Below are positions 23,810-38,800 of a DNA stretch of 64,000 nt, piece after piece. The position numbers were made by a program, and so were the translations under genes. Source of the stretch: Ditylenchus dipsaci (lineage: Eukaryota; Nematoda; Chromadorea; Rhabditida; Anguinidae); NCBI GenBank assembly GCA_004194705.1, contig SADC01001153.1, forward strand, positions 310,001 to 374,000. Direction: 5' to 3'. The first letter of the stretch is position 1; the number at the start of each line of letters is the position of its first letter. The notes under the pieces are model-generated. The model saw nothing but the letters and a program-made list of their open reading frames with translations, was not told where the DNA came from and did not search any database.

Positions 23810-26800
23810 CTATTTGAACAATCCATAGCCAGAATTGGGATTTGCAGTTGAAGAAGCGTTTACGATCTCAGCCCCACAGTTAGCACTGTTTGGTGACTTT
23901 TTGGAGCCATCCTGGGAATTGTTCCGCTGCTGATTGCCTTCAGGACTAGTTGATTGTAGCTGGTTGTGCTGTGATTTGTTGTTAAAAATAAGCGGTTGGC
24001 GTTTTTGCTGTTCCACTGCTAAACTTGAAAAATATTCTAAATTAAAATTGCTAGCGATTCTACCTCCATTAGAGCTGTAGTAGAGTGGTGGTTGGGTTGC
24101 TGCTGCAGGTCTTACAAAATTTCGTCCAAATGCGCTTCCATTGGTTGCTGCCATGCCATTCATTGTTGGTACGGGTTGGTGAGGAAAAGGCGGTGGTGGG
24201 GTAGAAAACATGTTTATGGTTGGTTGTGCAGCAGGAGGAGGCACTGCAGCGTATGCACTTGGCATCTAAATATTCATTCTTGTATCACAAGTTTTCTCTA
24301 AGTCTTTGCCAATCAACTTACATGCTGGGAACGACTATTTGGTGGTGGAAAGAACTGTGGAGGAGGCATACTCCAATCCAGTGGTGCTGAAGGTGGGGGC
24401 ATAAAGTGGTGCCACTCCCCATTTGTTGGAGATTTGATGGAGGATGAATTTGAGTGTGAGCAAGTTGTGTTGCCCTTATCATATTGTTGGGCGGGGCGAA
24501 GACCTGTTGCAGAGCTGCTACAGGAGGATGCCCCACTGCCAAAAGACCTGAAGGATGAGTGCTAGATGACATTCTTAGAGATGGTGGCGGTTGCTGACTG
24601 AAGTTTTTGGCCGGCTGCTGTTGGAAAAGAACAGGAGTAGGACCGGACATTGGAGGAGGAGTGGCACTGATTCCCTGCAGGAATTCCAGCCCAGAATTGG
24701 TAGACCAAGGAGTGGCTGCTGTGTGGAAGCCATGCTCTACAAAAGAGGTCGGTCTAGAAGAGCGCTGGTTGGCTGCATTGCTAAGTATTTGCTAAATAAA
24801 ACATAGTTATTATCGTTTGTTAATAATTTTAAAAAATACTTGTTGACTGTTTGTAGGACTATTAGCTGGATGGTGGTGGTGTTGGTGGGGTGTGTGGGAG
24901 GTGGTGCTGTGAACCACTGCTGCTGCTCCCATTATTGCCCATCATGATCGAATAGGCTGCTAGTTGGGTGTTGGTTGTACCAGATGGGCCACCACCTAGT
25001 GTGAAAATGGCATTGCCTGAAATCAAAAATTTTTATAAGTTTATTTTTGATTGGAGACTATAAATGGCTATGGTTACGATTTACGAGGGTTTAAATTATC
25101 TGCTTTACAACACATGTTTCCCAGACACCTTTTTGCACAATTCGAAACGACATAAACACTTAGGGGCCATTTTAATTAACTATAAATTGTGTTTTTAGTA
25201 TCCTAATTAATTTTTATGGTTGTTTTCTAACGTTTACCTACTAAAAACTTTTTAGTAAAATGTTAAGTTTTCGAAAAAGATTTTTTTATCAACATTTGAC
25301 TTTTTATAACTGTTAATAGTTAATGAAAAAGGGTCCCCCGAACTGCACAAGTGCCTTAAAAATACATATTAGGTACATTTTGTCACTTTCGGGTCGTGCT
25401 GTATCAGATCTATAATTTTCAAAGCTCCTTAAAGCTAATTTCAATTAGCTCACCAAACAGGTTAGAAGTGATCGGCGATTGAGGAGTGTTTGCAGTAGTC
25501 GACGGAAAGGATTCCATTGCATTAGCTTTGGCTCTTACACTCCCTGGCTGCCGCTGTCCACCACTGAACGGAGGCAACATCCCTGCACCACTGGAGTGGT
25601 TGTTGCTGCTGGTTTGTTGTTGCCGCTGAGCTTCATTTGAAGCTGCTATGCACGACGAATTTGTGGAGGAAATAGTGGTGGAGGCATCTGTGGTGCCAAC
25701 CTGCACTTCTTTAGCTGAATTATTTTGCACTCCATTCTGATGTTGGCTATCGACTGGTTGATCAGTAGACATTGAGCCAGACCAGAAGTTTTTTACCTTG
25801 TCCAGTTTCTTTTGCAGTTGAGCATGGTCATCATTGCTGTTTTGGCGGTGGTGGTTGCCGCTAGTGTTGCTCTCCTCTTCACCACATGCGATGGGAGATT
25901 TAGAGTCCGAAGAAGATCCCCCTTTAGTTGGCTGAGACCCCCCTCCCCCAGATGCTTTAAGTGAGTCGTAGTTGGTGAAGTCCAATTCGGGTTTTCAATG
26001 GCCGTTAGACTCTTGATGAGGAATAAGTAGAGCTTTTTCGAATGCTGTCATTTAGCACTCGGATGGGTCTGGCTATTGGTGAAGGGATCACTGGACCGCT
26101 GGGAGTAGACGAAAAGTCGTCCAAAGTATTGAGGGTATGGCTGTTATTCCACACAGTTTCACTGGTCACATCATGCAAACTGCTCCCAGCCAATCCATTT
26201 ACCAGGCCTCCTGAATAAACTCGTCTTAAATTAACCCAGTTGTTATTTAAGGATTGTTTACCTGTTGTTTTAGCAGTGTTTGGCGACACATTACTGCTTT
26301 TGGAAACAGTGCAAGAAGAGTTGGTGTTGAAAAGAGCAGTGGAAAGCATCAGAGCTGAAGACCCCAATTCACTCACTGTTTCGCCTTCATTTTTGCCACT
26401 CGTGCAGTCTTTCTTATTCTCAGTGTTTATCAGTACATTTGGAGATACTAAAATTTACAGATTTATATTTAAAATACAGATATTCGAGATAAAATTGGTC
26501 ACACTCTATTTGTGTCATGTTTTACTGATTTTCGTTAGTGTAAATGTTTTAATTTTAAAAAATGTTCTAAAAAATCAAAATCCTTGAAAAATAAACCTCA
26601 TGTGAATTTGAAAAAAATTTAAAAAATTTTGGCGTCAGAAAGCACATCTGAGCATTTCACTACAAGTGGGAAATATATATTATTTACAATTAAAAGTGTA
26701 AAGAAGTATTCATTTTGCTTTTTTTAAGAACGGCGCCAACTGGCGCCAAAATTTAACACGGGAAGTCCTGCCGGTGAGACCAGCAGTTTCTGGTGCAGAA

Positions 26801-29800
26801 TTTCATGAGGAATTCGAATCTGCAAACTGTTTTTCAAAAAGCCGGTTTGGCACAAGATTTAAACCAATTTCTTAATGTTGTCAAATGTGACTTAAGTATG
26901 CTCAGAAAATCAGGTGGTACTCAAACATTCCTATACATATGCAAAATGTTTATGGCACGTTAGAAAGGGCAGAAAACAAGCTTTCCAATGACATATCGTT
27001 CAGTTGTTTATGATAACTAAATGTGGAATTTTTTGCCTAAAGAAAAATTGTGTTATTTTTTCAAAAAGTTTTTTAGATAGATTTCAAAATTAGATGTGAT
27101 AGAGCCGTTTGTTCAGCAAAACCCACATATCATTTGGAAGAGAAATTTAAACTGCAGCAAAAAATGCTTTGAAGTTAAACAAAATAAAGTCTTTAGAGTG
27201 TTATGCGACAGTTTAAAAAAACTAATGATTATTCAAAAACGTGAAACTTGTTCGTCACTAGACCAACACGCAATTTGGACGCCGGATTCGTGTTCAGCAT
27301 GGTCGATTCGCTTATAAAACTGCTCTTAAAGTTCAAAAGTCATCGTCAAAATTTAAATGGCTCATACTGATTTGGTTTGCGAAAAGGCTGAAATATGCCA
27401 CGAAAAAGATTATTTCTGCCACGAAAAACGACATGCCACGAAAAAGCGGAAATGTGCCACGAAAAAGCTGAAATGTGCCACGAAAAAGCTGAAATGTGCC
27501 ACGAAAAAGTTGAAATGTGCCACGAGAAAATAAAATATGCCAGAGAAAGGTAATTTTGGTCAAGAATAAGTTTATTTTTGCTACGGAAAACTGAAATTGG
27601 CCACTGAGGCCTTGGTTACAATTGAGGTATTCATTCAGATGTCAAAGTCGGAAGTAGAAGGATGGTGTAACTTTGTCCAAACTTTTATTTTCCTGTTCAA
27701 CTATTAGAAAGTTTTCGTAGAGACACCCCGAAAATACGTAGAATTTTATACATAACGGAACCTCAAGGACCTCGATACGCGACTTCAGACTAATATTATG
27801 GTGACCATAAAAAACTGAATAGAATCAGTCCATGACTGATATCTAAAATTTTGCAGCTTTGTTCAAGTCACAATGACCTGTAAGCTTAGGCTTATTGAGA
27901 CTCGAATATATCCTACAATAAACAACTATCGTGAACAATTTTTTATTTATCTCATCTCCTTGTATAACATTGTAACTATAGCACCACAAAAAATTAACAT
28001 TCTAGCTATAACATCGTCAAATCAAGATTAACTTGGCGCAAGCGCATGTCCTACTTGTCCCGGTCGGCCTCTTTTTCTTGGAACCTGTAGTATGTCTTGA
28101 GAAGCCTTGGAGAGCACGCTGCGTATAGACTGCTTTTAGCACTGAGTTCGTGCCTTCTAATCCACAGTTTGTTGCCAAGCTCATTGTGCCACTCTCAGGT
28201 CCATTTCGGTAATACCTTAAAGTCTTGTGTCCAAATTTCGACTGAGAGTTAGGAAGAACGTTTTTACCACTGATGGTAGACATCGCCGCGGGTGAAACAA
28301 GAACGAACAAAGTTTGCCAGCTTCTGCATAAGGATCCCATCCTGCATGTATTCACTTTCCCAATGCTTGATCATCGTGCGATATCCTACACACATGAGTA
28401 CGCATGGTGATTAACATACAAAGCATACCGATCGCAAATTCCACCCCGAGCGAGCACGTGCTAGTAGCCGGACGTCTTCTTGGATCTCCTTGACTATATT
28501 CTTATATGTAGAGCTTTTTGGTAGTTCCTTTATAAGTTTTTGCATAACGTGGAAAAAACATAGCCCACTTTCTGCATGAGCGAAGACTTCACGGGCGGCT
28601 AAAAATGAGTCATATGTATGAATTGACTAAGCCAGTAATACCTGCAGTTATCTTCGAATCTGCATCACGGACGATAATCTTTGGCGCATAGAAGTGCAAA
28701 CAGTCAACATTCTTGATTGATTGGAGAAGGCCCTTGTAGGCAAACATGCTTTCGGAAGTACACAGTCCAATAGTTGTTGGAAAAAAGTGCTTGTTCGGAT
28801 CTGAGAAGCCAGAAACCTAGAAGGACTTACACTAGATGCTCTAAGAGAATGATGCACTTACCAAAACTGGGTATCCAACAAGGTTTAACTTGTAGGTAGC
28901 ATCTACTTGAAGGATGAATGAGAGGTGCTGCAGCTTCATAAGGCGTTTTGTCGTGTAGATCAAGTAAAATTGCCATTCTTTATCACCATCTTTTACAGGA
29001 ACTTCTTGCTTGCCAAATCCACTGCAGTATGGCTCATCCTCATTTTGCGGAATGTCCTTGTGTTCTTCATACATTTTCTCTCGTCGCTCTTTTTACGAAT
29101 ACGCATCACCGCTGGACAGTTGTAGTTTTTTCGATTGAGGGAAGAATGCTTGCAGCTGTAGATATCATTTACCCACTTGCTACCCGGCTCTGTTTTCAGA
29201 CTGTAAAACCAGAATATCTCCTATTCAAGTTGGTAAAAAAAACTTACTGCACATATAGGTGAATATTCTCCTCCTTCCACCCATCTAGTTGCTCATTCGT
29301 TGTGCACGTCGCTTGAGTTTTCCAGTCACGCGTTTTAGGCATAGTTTGATCTAAATAACAAAAAAGCTTGAATAACCACTGCAATTCACCCGTTATGTGG
29401 AACTTATCAGCCTTTCGTGGCACATTTCAGCTTTTTCGTGGCACATTTCAGCTTTTTCGTGGCACATTTCAGCTTTTTCGTGGCACATTTCCGCTTTTTC
29501 GTGGCATGTCGTTTTTCGTGGCAGAAATAATCTTTTTCGTGGCATATTTCAGCCTTTTCGCAAACCAAATCAGTTTATGCCAATTTAAATTCCCCTCAAG
29601 ACAATAATTATTCAAATATTTAAATTTCTCGCACGTTTGAATAATTATTGTATTGAGAGGAATTTGAATTTTCACGATGAATTTCAAATTTTAAGAGCAG
29701 TTTTATAAGCGAATCGACCATGCTGAACACGAATCCGGCGTCCAAATTGCGTGTTGGTCTAGTGACGAACAAGTTTCACGTTTTTGAATAATTATTAGTT

Positions 29801-32800
29801 TTTTTAAACTGTCGCATAACACTCTAAAGACTTTATTTTGTTTAACTTCAAAGCATTTTTTGCTGCAGTTTAAATTTCTCTTCCAAATGATATGTGGGTT
29901 TTGCTGCACAAACGGCTCTATCACATCTAATTTTGCACATTTAAATAAAAAAAACTTTTTGAAAAAATAACACAATTTTTTTCTTTAGGCAAAAAATTCC
30001 ACATTTAGTTATCATAAACAACTGAACGATATGTCATTGTGAAGCTTGTTCTCTGCCCTTCCTAACGAGCCATGAAAGTTCTGCATGTGTATATGAAATG
30101 TTTGAGTACTACCTGATTTTCTGAACATACCCAAGTCACATTTGACACCATTCAGAAATTGGTTTAAATCTTGTGCCAAACCGGCTTTTTTGAAAATTGG
30201 TTTGCAGATTCGGATTCCTCATGAAATTCTGCACCAGAAACTGCTGGTCTCACCGGCAGGACTTCCCGTGTTAAACTCAACCAAAACCTCTAATTTTATA
30301 ATTAACACCTTTCCTAGAACTTTTGGGGAGACTGCTAGACGATTTAACACAAGAACTGATTTGGTACACTTTTAAAATTCGTGTCTTTTGGTACTCAGTT
30401 TGTCCTAAGCTGTCTTAATGTGCGCTGGCCTAGGCTTCGTTGCATATAAGATCAGTATTCGTGTCGAATCGTCAGTATACTAGCTTTATTGCATACAGGC
30501 TCCAAGCTTTATACTGTTAACTTGTTTTCGCTTTCACCGACAAAAAATACCATAAATTTTTGTTTTTGAAAAAAAGACAGAACTGACCTTCAGGTTGGAG
30601 TACACTAGTTCCTTTCTCTGTTTTACGGCGATGTTGCTGTTGTTGCTTGGCTCGTTTGGCAAGAATTTTCTCCTGAATCTTTTCCTGTTTCTCTTTCTCC
30701 CGTTGCTCCTTTTTTCGTTCTTCTTCCAGCTGCAATAAACGCTGTCGCTTTGATTTCTTGGAAAGAACCTCCTCAAAGTCGTCAACTTCTAACTCATCCC
30801 GTGATCCTCCCACAGAGTTGTTGAGAAAGCGATCAGGATGGTTGTCTATAATAATTACGCTCGCATTGTTGATATCCACACCCGCCAGCCCATCTCTTGC
30901 CGAATAATGGTTAGATGCACCATTCTTGGGAACATCTGAACCTAAAAATTTAGCCATTTAAATTCCATTTCAACAAAGTGTTTGGATAGTAATTTATAGA
31001 TCAATTTACCTTTTCGGTCTTCACGGGCGTTTTTGGTGTTATTAGATTGGTGTTGTTCATGAGTGTACACGGCAGAGCGAGCTCTATTGTTGTTGTTGCT
31101 TTTCGCGGAGCTGCCTTGGTACCTGCAAACAGCCATTCATTAATAGACAAGGTTGATTTGTAAAGTGAGTTAAAAAATTTAAATTTCTTCGCTAGTTGCG
31201 AATTCCCGAATACATGGTAAGAGTCAAGATTTAAAATATTCAAAATCGGCAATTAGGAAATTAAGACCAAAATTTTTAGTACTTTAGTCATTGGTCTTGG
31301 TCCAAACTTGGTCCTAGGACTTGGTCCAAAATTAGGATTAAGAACTTATGTTTTTAGCCCTATTTTAGGATTAAAGTCGGATAGGACCCAATCAGGACCA
31401 TGAGTCTTAAAATAGGTTCTATGGTTGTCGAGCAATAAGCTGTAAGTGAGCTTACGTATGGCTGGCGGGTTTCACGTTTTTTTGACCTGCGCTTCTAATT
31501 TGCTGAGCTTTGGCCGTATTAGTGGTTGAAGAAAAGTTTTGTTGGTCAGCAATAGCTGTGTTGCTGTCTCCGTTGCCCAGTTTCGGCTGAGCTCTACGTC
31601 CAGTGTTGGTGTTTCTACTAGCATTTCCCATCGGCTTTTTGGTGTTTCTTGAAATGTAATGAATTATGAATTGTGATGCAAAGGTACAAAAACAGAAATT
31701 CACTCACTCTTTTCGGTCAAATCCGAACGAGTGGGAGGCTTTGTCGACTGGTTAGGTCTTTCAGGTTCCTCCTCAACTCGACCTATCCGCTCAGCAAAAT
31801 CACTGCTTTCAGAAGCAGTTTCCCACTCCTCTGCACCTCCACCATCAGAAATGACTGGACTCTTGAGCTGGCCAGCTCTATCACTCGGTTGTCGACTGGA
31901 TGATGATGCGTTATTAGCACTGTTGTTGATGTCAGCTTTGTAGCGAGTGGCTTTATTAGGATTACGTTGTCCCAGCCGGGAAACTCCACCTCTGGGCTAA
32001 AATATTTCTTTATTTTTTGTATTGTTATTTATTTAATATTTGTGAACTAACATGTTGCTGTTGAGTGGCCGTAGTGCTAAAACGAGCGTTGTCTCGCTTT
32101 TGTGGTCCTGCTTTGTTGACACTGGTCTGTCCTTTGTCAGCACACAGCTCCTGGCCGTCATTTGGTACATCACTACTGGGCTGATGTTCAGTATTGTTGT
32201 TGCTGTTAAGGGGCGAGTGTTGTTAGGCTGGGCTTCGGAGCGCCAACTTTTGTTTACAAAAACACCAGCGTTGGCTGACGACCGACCACCTCGGTTGCCT
32301 GATCGAGGCTGGCTTCTTTCAGATGTCTGCAACACATATCTTCAGAAACTTTACCTTGATTAGCCTTTTGTACAGTGTTTACAAGGGAATCATGCTACAG
32401 TCTAACTTCTTTAACCCGCTAACCTTTTTTGATGTTTTTGCGGCAATTTTAGTGAAAATAAGTGGGGTGTCGGATTGTCGAGGGAAATTTTTTTGTGCGC
32501 GCCGGCTCTCGGGTGGCCTCTGGGGTTACCGAGGTGTCAGGTTATCGGGGTGTCGGTTATCGGGGTGTCACTTTGCCTTATTTATTTGTTGGACAACCGA
32601 ATCGGGCTGGAGGTGTCGTTAAAGAGTTTCGACTGTAACTAAGTTTTATACTTGGTAAACAACGCGAATAGTGTAAAACAAATACCAAGAATACAATTTG
32701 AAATCAATTTTTTTGAGATTTCGGATCCATAGACAAAAAATTTAGGATTAAAAATTCAGGTTCTTGGAAATTTAAAGTTTCTCTCTTTCTTCACATAGTT

Positions 32801-35800
32801 AAAACCTAAGATAGAAAAACAATAGCTAAACTGTCTTATCCCGCTTTAGTACCAAGAAAACAAAGATACCTCATTAGCATAGTGTGGATTAGCTTGAGCG
32901 GCTGTTCGCTTGTTGACCCTTCTAGCAGGTAGAGAGCCTCTCTTCACACCACCACCTGCTGATTCACTAGTGAAATCGGCGTTAGCGGTGGGATGAGAAC
33001 CATCTTTTGGAGACTCGATGTGGTAGTCCTCAGCATGAAAAACATCCATGTTGGAAAAGTTGTCTCTCTCTTCTGGCTGAAATTGTCCAGTTATTATTAC
33101 AACAACAGGCGGTTAATAAGTATTGCAATAATCCAACCTGTGATTTTAAGCCAGACTCCTTGGCATTCGGTCTCAACAACTGACTACCTGACTGGTCAGT
33201 AACAACAGCACCAGTAGTGGAAGTAGTAGCAGGTTGGAGTTGACCTCTCTGCTGTTGTTTTGCTTGCTTGTTCCCAACTTGTCGGTTGGATGTGTAGGAA
33301 GCATCTTCTGTTGCTCGAGTTGGCTGGCTCCTGTTGCCTCCTCCTTGTTTGTTTGTAGACCCTCTAAGTGGTTTACGTTGTGTTGCTGATGAACCATTAA
33401 GTGTGTTTCTAGTTGTCTTCGAGGAGTTCACAAACTCGCGTCTGTTGCCTTCATATGTGTTGTCAGAAGAAGCATCAAAGATGTTGTGGTTATCCAAGCG
33501 GGCTCCTCCATCTCCCTTTGGCTCATTGCTTTTGTTCTTATAGTTATTGCTGCGCTGCTGTTTTCGATTGCCATCCTTGTTGCCAGAAGAGAAGTCATCA
33601 TCATTCCAATGAGACTCAGTTTGGGTGGCGGTGCGTGGATTCCACTGGTTGCTGCTAGCATGCCGTCCCCACTGACCCCCCACCTCTCCTCTAGTGCTCT
33701 GCTGTTGCTCAAAGCGCACATCTTGATGGCGGCTTTGCTGTTGTTGTTGACTTCTAAACAGTTCTGGTGTGTCAGCGGCAGCGGAAGCAGCAGCAGCATC
33801 TAAAGCTTCTTGCTTAGCAGCATCCGACATGCTAGGGAAGTGGTAGTCGAATTGGCGGCTGGGTTTACTCTGAAAAATCAAAAAATATTATCTTCGATTT
33901 TTATGGATACATTTTTTTGTTTCTGCTTATAGGTCTTCGTCCTGTACAACAAGTAGCATTAATTTAGCTTGGCTTTCATTTTGTTTATTTTGATTCATTT
34001 TGTCCTGACGTAGGAGCTGTGCGCTTTTTTTTGATGCTCACCTGTGGATAAGTAGCGGATGGTTTCTCGCGCTCCTCCTTTCGCTTCTCCCAAACATTGT
34101 CGACTGGGGGTTGTGCTAGTGCAACGGTTGCTGCAGGCTTGTTAGCGTCGGAGTTTGGAGTACCTGGAGATGGAGATTTGCTTGGGCGTTTTTCTTGTTG
34201 GTCAACGTCTGGCTGACGGTATTTGTTGTTTGCTTGAGGAGCGTTGGATTTTCCACTACCCCTGGAGCACGGTTGAATTTCCCGCTGTAAATTTCATTTT
34301 ATTATACAGTTGACTTAAAGGGAAAGCTCATTCTTTTTTATTGTCTAGCTTGTAAAGACTAACTTACCCTACGCCATTTTGGCTGTGCTTCTTGTGGGAG
34401 GAAGAGTAGTTTTGTCCGCTTAAATCCTCTGTTGCCTGAAAATTTCCCTTGTTCTGGGGATGGCTAGCTGTTTGTGGGCGAGCCTGTTTGCCAGTTTCAC
34501 CGGGAACTTCTCTTCTATTATAGTTATTGCTGCGAGTATGCTGGGACAGTTGGGTCAGTGGGATGGTTGCATTAAATTCATCATCCTCCTCCTGTTCCTC
34601 CTGCTGCTTCTGCTCATTTACCATCTCTTGACTGGTGGTTAGCACTGTGGCATGATGGGCAAAGTATTCTGCACTTTTTTCATCATTTCGTTTTAGCATC
34701 CGGATCATTGGAGCTGGTTCTGGTTTTCCAGTAGATCCTCTTTGCTGTTGTTGTGGTTGGATTGGCTGCTGATGCTGGCTGCTTCTCTCGTTCCAATAAG
34801 TCTAAACAAAAAATCGAAATATACTTAAAGTAAATTATACTACGTTAATTTATCTAATAGATGCCTAGTCTTTATTCAAAAGTTCGACCCTACCGGAGTA
34901 TACCCCCCCCTCAATGAATTTTTTTTAAAGTGTTTCCAAACACCCTATATCGGCCTAAAATAGCCACAGAAGCTCAAAAAAGACATTATTTTTGAGTTCT
35001 GGTTGATAAAAAGTTGAGTTTTGTACATTTTGAAATTTCGACCAGTTGCCTGTTTTGCATGTTTTGGTCATTGGAGCTGGGCAAAAAGATCCTCTAAATG
35101 CATTTTTGTTCAAGAATCTTGCTCGAAATTATGTCTAAGGTGAGTGAGTGCGCGCATCTCTAACCTACCAAGCCCCCTGCGCCCCTTCGGGGGCGCAGGG
35201 AGCTTGGTGGCTTGGGGTTGAGATGCGCACACCCACATACCTTAGACGCAAATCACTCGAAAGTGACTCTGGATGCATAAAAAATGTTTGCATACCAGAG
35301 TTTCTTTATGCGATAGGCCCCAGTCAACAAAACTATGTTCAAATCTTCCTTTTTACACTAAATTGGTCTATTTCGGTCCTTTCCCACCCTAATATGGCCT
35401 AAAATCCCTTCAAAAATGGTCAAATAGGTATTTTGGGTGGTCCCAAAACTGAATTTTTTATTGACTGGAACACAAAAATAATGTCTTTTCGAGCTTCTGA
35501 GGCAATTTTAGTCGATATAGGGTATTTGGAAACACTTAAAAAAATTCATTTGGGGGGGGGGGGTATACTCTGTAGCGCCAAAAGTTCTTGTTCCAAAAAA
35601 CCGAGCAAGATAGTTCGAAAATCCTATTCAATCGCGACTTCAAATTATCAAGTAATCGAAAAACCTTGCCTTATCAACTGGCTCGTTTCCACCAAAAAAT
35701 GATGAGTCATTTTTAGTGGTGGAGTAAGGAGTAGGCCCAGCAGGTTCATATTGAGAGTCATTCTCAGAAGCTGAAGAAAGCTCAGTGCCCAGAGCTCTTC

Positions 35801-38800
35801 TATTGGGTGGTTTGCCTTTAAAAGTTCTGGTAACTTCTTCACTAGCGTAGGTGATGGATCCATTGCGAGAGCGAGGATTGGGTGGATTTTGCTGGTAGTA
35901 GTTCGAAGAGGCGTTGTAGTTGGTGCGTCCTTCAAAGGTGTTTTAATTTACTTTCAAGATATATTTTTTAAAACTACCTTGTGATCGCCCTTCCCATATA
36001 TTTCCGCTGGCGCAGTAGTATCCAGAGACAACAGTGAAGGTGGATAGTTGGCCGGTGGTGCTGCTGGCTGAGTGCTGCTGTACCACGAATTATGCTGGTC
36101 TGGTTGGTAGTTGCTACCTCCTCGACGAGCATTATAGGCTGGCTGATGTTGATGATGCTGCATATTATTTAGTGGGCCATACCTGTAGAACACAAATAAA
36201 TAATTTTTAATTAATTTCATAGGTCATCTATTGTCATCAATTAATTGTTTAATCAATTGTTTAATTTCATGACCATTCTTTTTAAGCAATATCTAATATG
36301 CACTTACCATCCACTGTCAGACTCACTAGTATGTCGACTGTCCAAGCGATATCTGTTGCTCTGCACTTTGTGATCTTCAACGCCCCAAGACCCACCCCAC
36401 CCATTGGAGTGGGAGGTGTGGGTGAGGAGGCTGTGTATCTTCGACTAGTCGCTTCTTCAAATATGTCTGGTTCGGTAGCAGGAGCCTCTGCACTTCTCCG
36501 GAACGAAGGGGGTGCATAAGCTCCCATCACAGCTGGAGGAGGCTCATCGTAGCGGTGGTGCTGAGTAGGTGCTCCTCCATACTCAAAACCACCCCTAACA
36601 GCGGCAGGTTTATCATAGGGCCGAGCGGACTGATGCTGGGGATCAGTAGGCGGCTGTCCCATTGCATAACCTAAAATGAAAAGTTTAAACTGAAAATCAA
36701 TTTTCGCATACAAGCTAACCTATATCTTGACGTCCACTTGGATGTGGTCCACTTGAATACTGGCGCTGGTGCTGCACAGGTGGCTGACCAATAGGAGCAT
36801 TCCTGCGTTGGTCTAGCTCTTTCCCTTCTTGTTGCTGTTCTCCGCCAAAGCTTTTTTGATGATTCTCTTGGATCGGAACTGCACCACCTCCAGTAGAGTC
36901 GGAAGCGGGTGTATGCGGTTGTTGATAGTAGAGTCTGGCATCTTGCACTTCGGCTGGCGGTGGAGGCTGCTGGTAATCTGGAAAAAATATCTTGTTTAAA
37001 AAGTTGATTTAAAATAAATAAAAAACTGAACCTTGTGGGACAGCACGCTGAGTTAGAGCCCGTTCTGTGGGTGCTGCTGCACTTGCGACAAGCTCTGGTT
37101 TGACTACGTCCACCTGCTGGGCAGATTTGTCGGTTCCGTTGGAGCTACATATTACGCATTTGATTAAAAATGAAGTCCAAATCTAACACTAACCATTTGC
37201 TGGGGATACTACCGACTTCTGTTCTTTGGATTCCAGTGAGAGCCGAGCCATCTTCTCCTGCCAGTCGTACTTCTGCTGCGAAGAGTTCTGACGAGTAACT
37301 GCTCCGCTAAAATAAATCAGAATAAAAAAATTAGAATAAAATCAATTCGCTATAAAATTTACCAATAACGGTCGGGAAGTTTTCGATCTGGGACAGTTCT
37401 GGGCATAGATGCACCAATATAGCCAGCAGAGGAAGAGAGCGCAGTAGTCGTAACTGGAACAATGAATGCACTCATGTCTTCGGCCTCTGCTTGTGCCTGA
37501 CCCATTCCGCTCGCCAATTTTCTAAAAAATCATTCATGTTTTTAAAATCCAAAATTTTGGATTGGAATGGCTAGTAGAAACTTGGCAAAAACGAAATTCG
37601 CCGAACGTATGTTTTGCCGAAATGGAAGTTGCCAAAACGAAAATTGCCAAATCACATTTCGCCAAAATGAAATTTGCCAAGAGCAGGTGTTTCCAAAGAG
37701 AAACAGGGTAGCAATTTAGGGTTGCGAAAACTTTTCAAGTGAAAATTTTAGTTTGGCAAACGTCAATTTGGTAAATTACGTTTTGGCGAATTTAGCTGGG
37801 CAATTTTCGTGAATGGCAAATATCCTTTTTAGCAAGTTTCAGCCTGCTGTTGGAATCACTATGTCGTGGTCAAAAATACAGTTCGTTCGGACATATGTAC
37901 GGGCCTAAATTTTAGGACAAAAAGGGCCACAAAAACGGCAAAAACTATTTAAGGTCACTTGTCAGAAATTGAGCAATTGAAAATCTCGGCCCGTCCGTCT
38001 CGGTGTCGGTAAATGGAGCGAAAAAACGCGATACCAGTACTTAGACAGAATATGAGAATGCGAAAGCTGCAATAGAACTCACTTTGAGGCTTCAAAGAGC
38101 CGTAATCCACTGACGCCGCTGTTGCCGAGCTCTTGACCGCTGCTGAAGCTGCTAGTGTAGGGAATTCTCGATTGTTGGCTGCCTCTGCTGCTGTAGTTGG
38201 TGGTGGAGTTGGCTGGTGTGTCTGAACAGATGCTGCTGCTGCTTGGCTTTGCACATCGGACAAAGCAGTAGGAGCTCCTTGAGAAGCTTGAGAGCTGCTG
38301 GTGTTGCCAGTCGCTTGTGCTGGCTTTGCCCAATTCGGCCTGAATTGACTAGGTATTAATATTATAGGATGAGTGCGACTATTTACCGAAGGTCGGGTCC
38401 ACCTGCCATCGCCAGAAGAGAGCTCGTTTCCGCAGAACCTTCGCCGCCATTCTAAAATTAGAATATTATAAAAATAAGATTAAATTTAACCATTTTTGAC
38501 AGTGCTCAAGCTTTAGCACACGCGGAACAAATTTTTCATTTTCCAGAAAAGCCAAAAAAATCTGTTGTATGATAGCCCACATATGATTTTTCGGGGAACA
38601 CATGTTCTGCTTGATTTTTTAGGCAACATCTTAGGCAACTTTGTATAATAGCTAGCTAAGTCAGATTCAAACTAGAGTTAATGCCCATTTGAGAATTGCT
38701 TATTCGACTTATTTCACTATGCTTATGGACTTATTTTGTGTTGATTTCCGAAAATATTTTCTCCATTCAGCAACAATAAGAAAAGCTCGATATTTATTCA

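Noticed and set aside
27096..27317. Small gene in two copies (also 29703-29975 on the other strand)
   Set aside because: The two frames are the inverted terminal repeats of the Mutator-like element, not genes.
33030..33881. Separate plus- and minus-strand genes from overlapping long frames
   Set aside because: The minus frame is a PRRC2 exon in phase with its neighbours. The overlapping frames are shadows of Q/N/S-rich codons.
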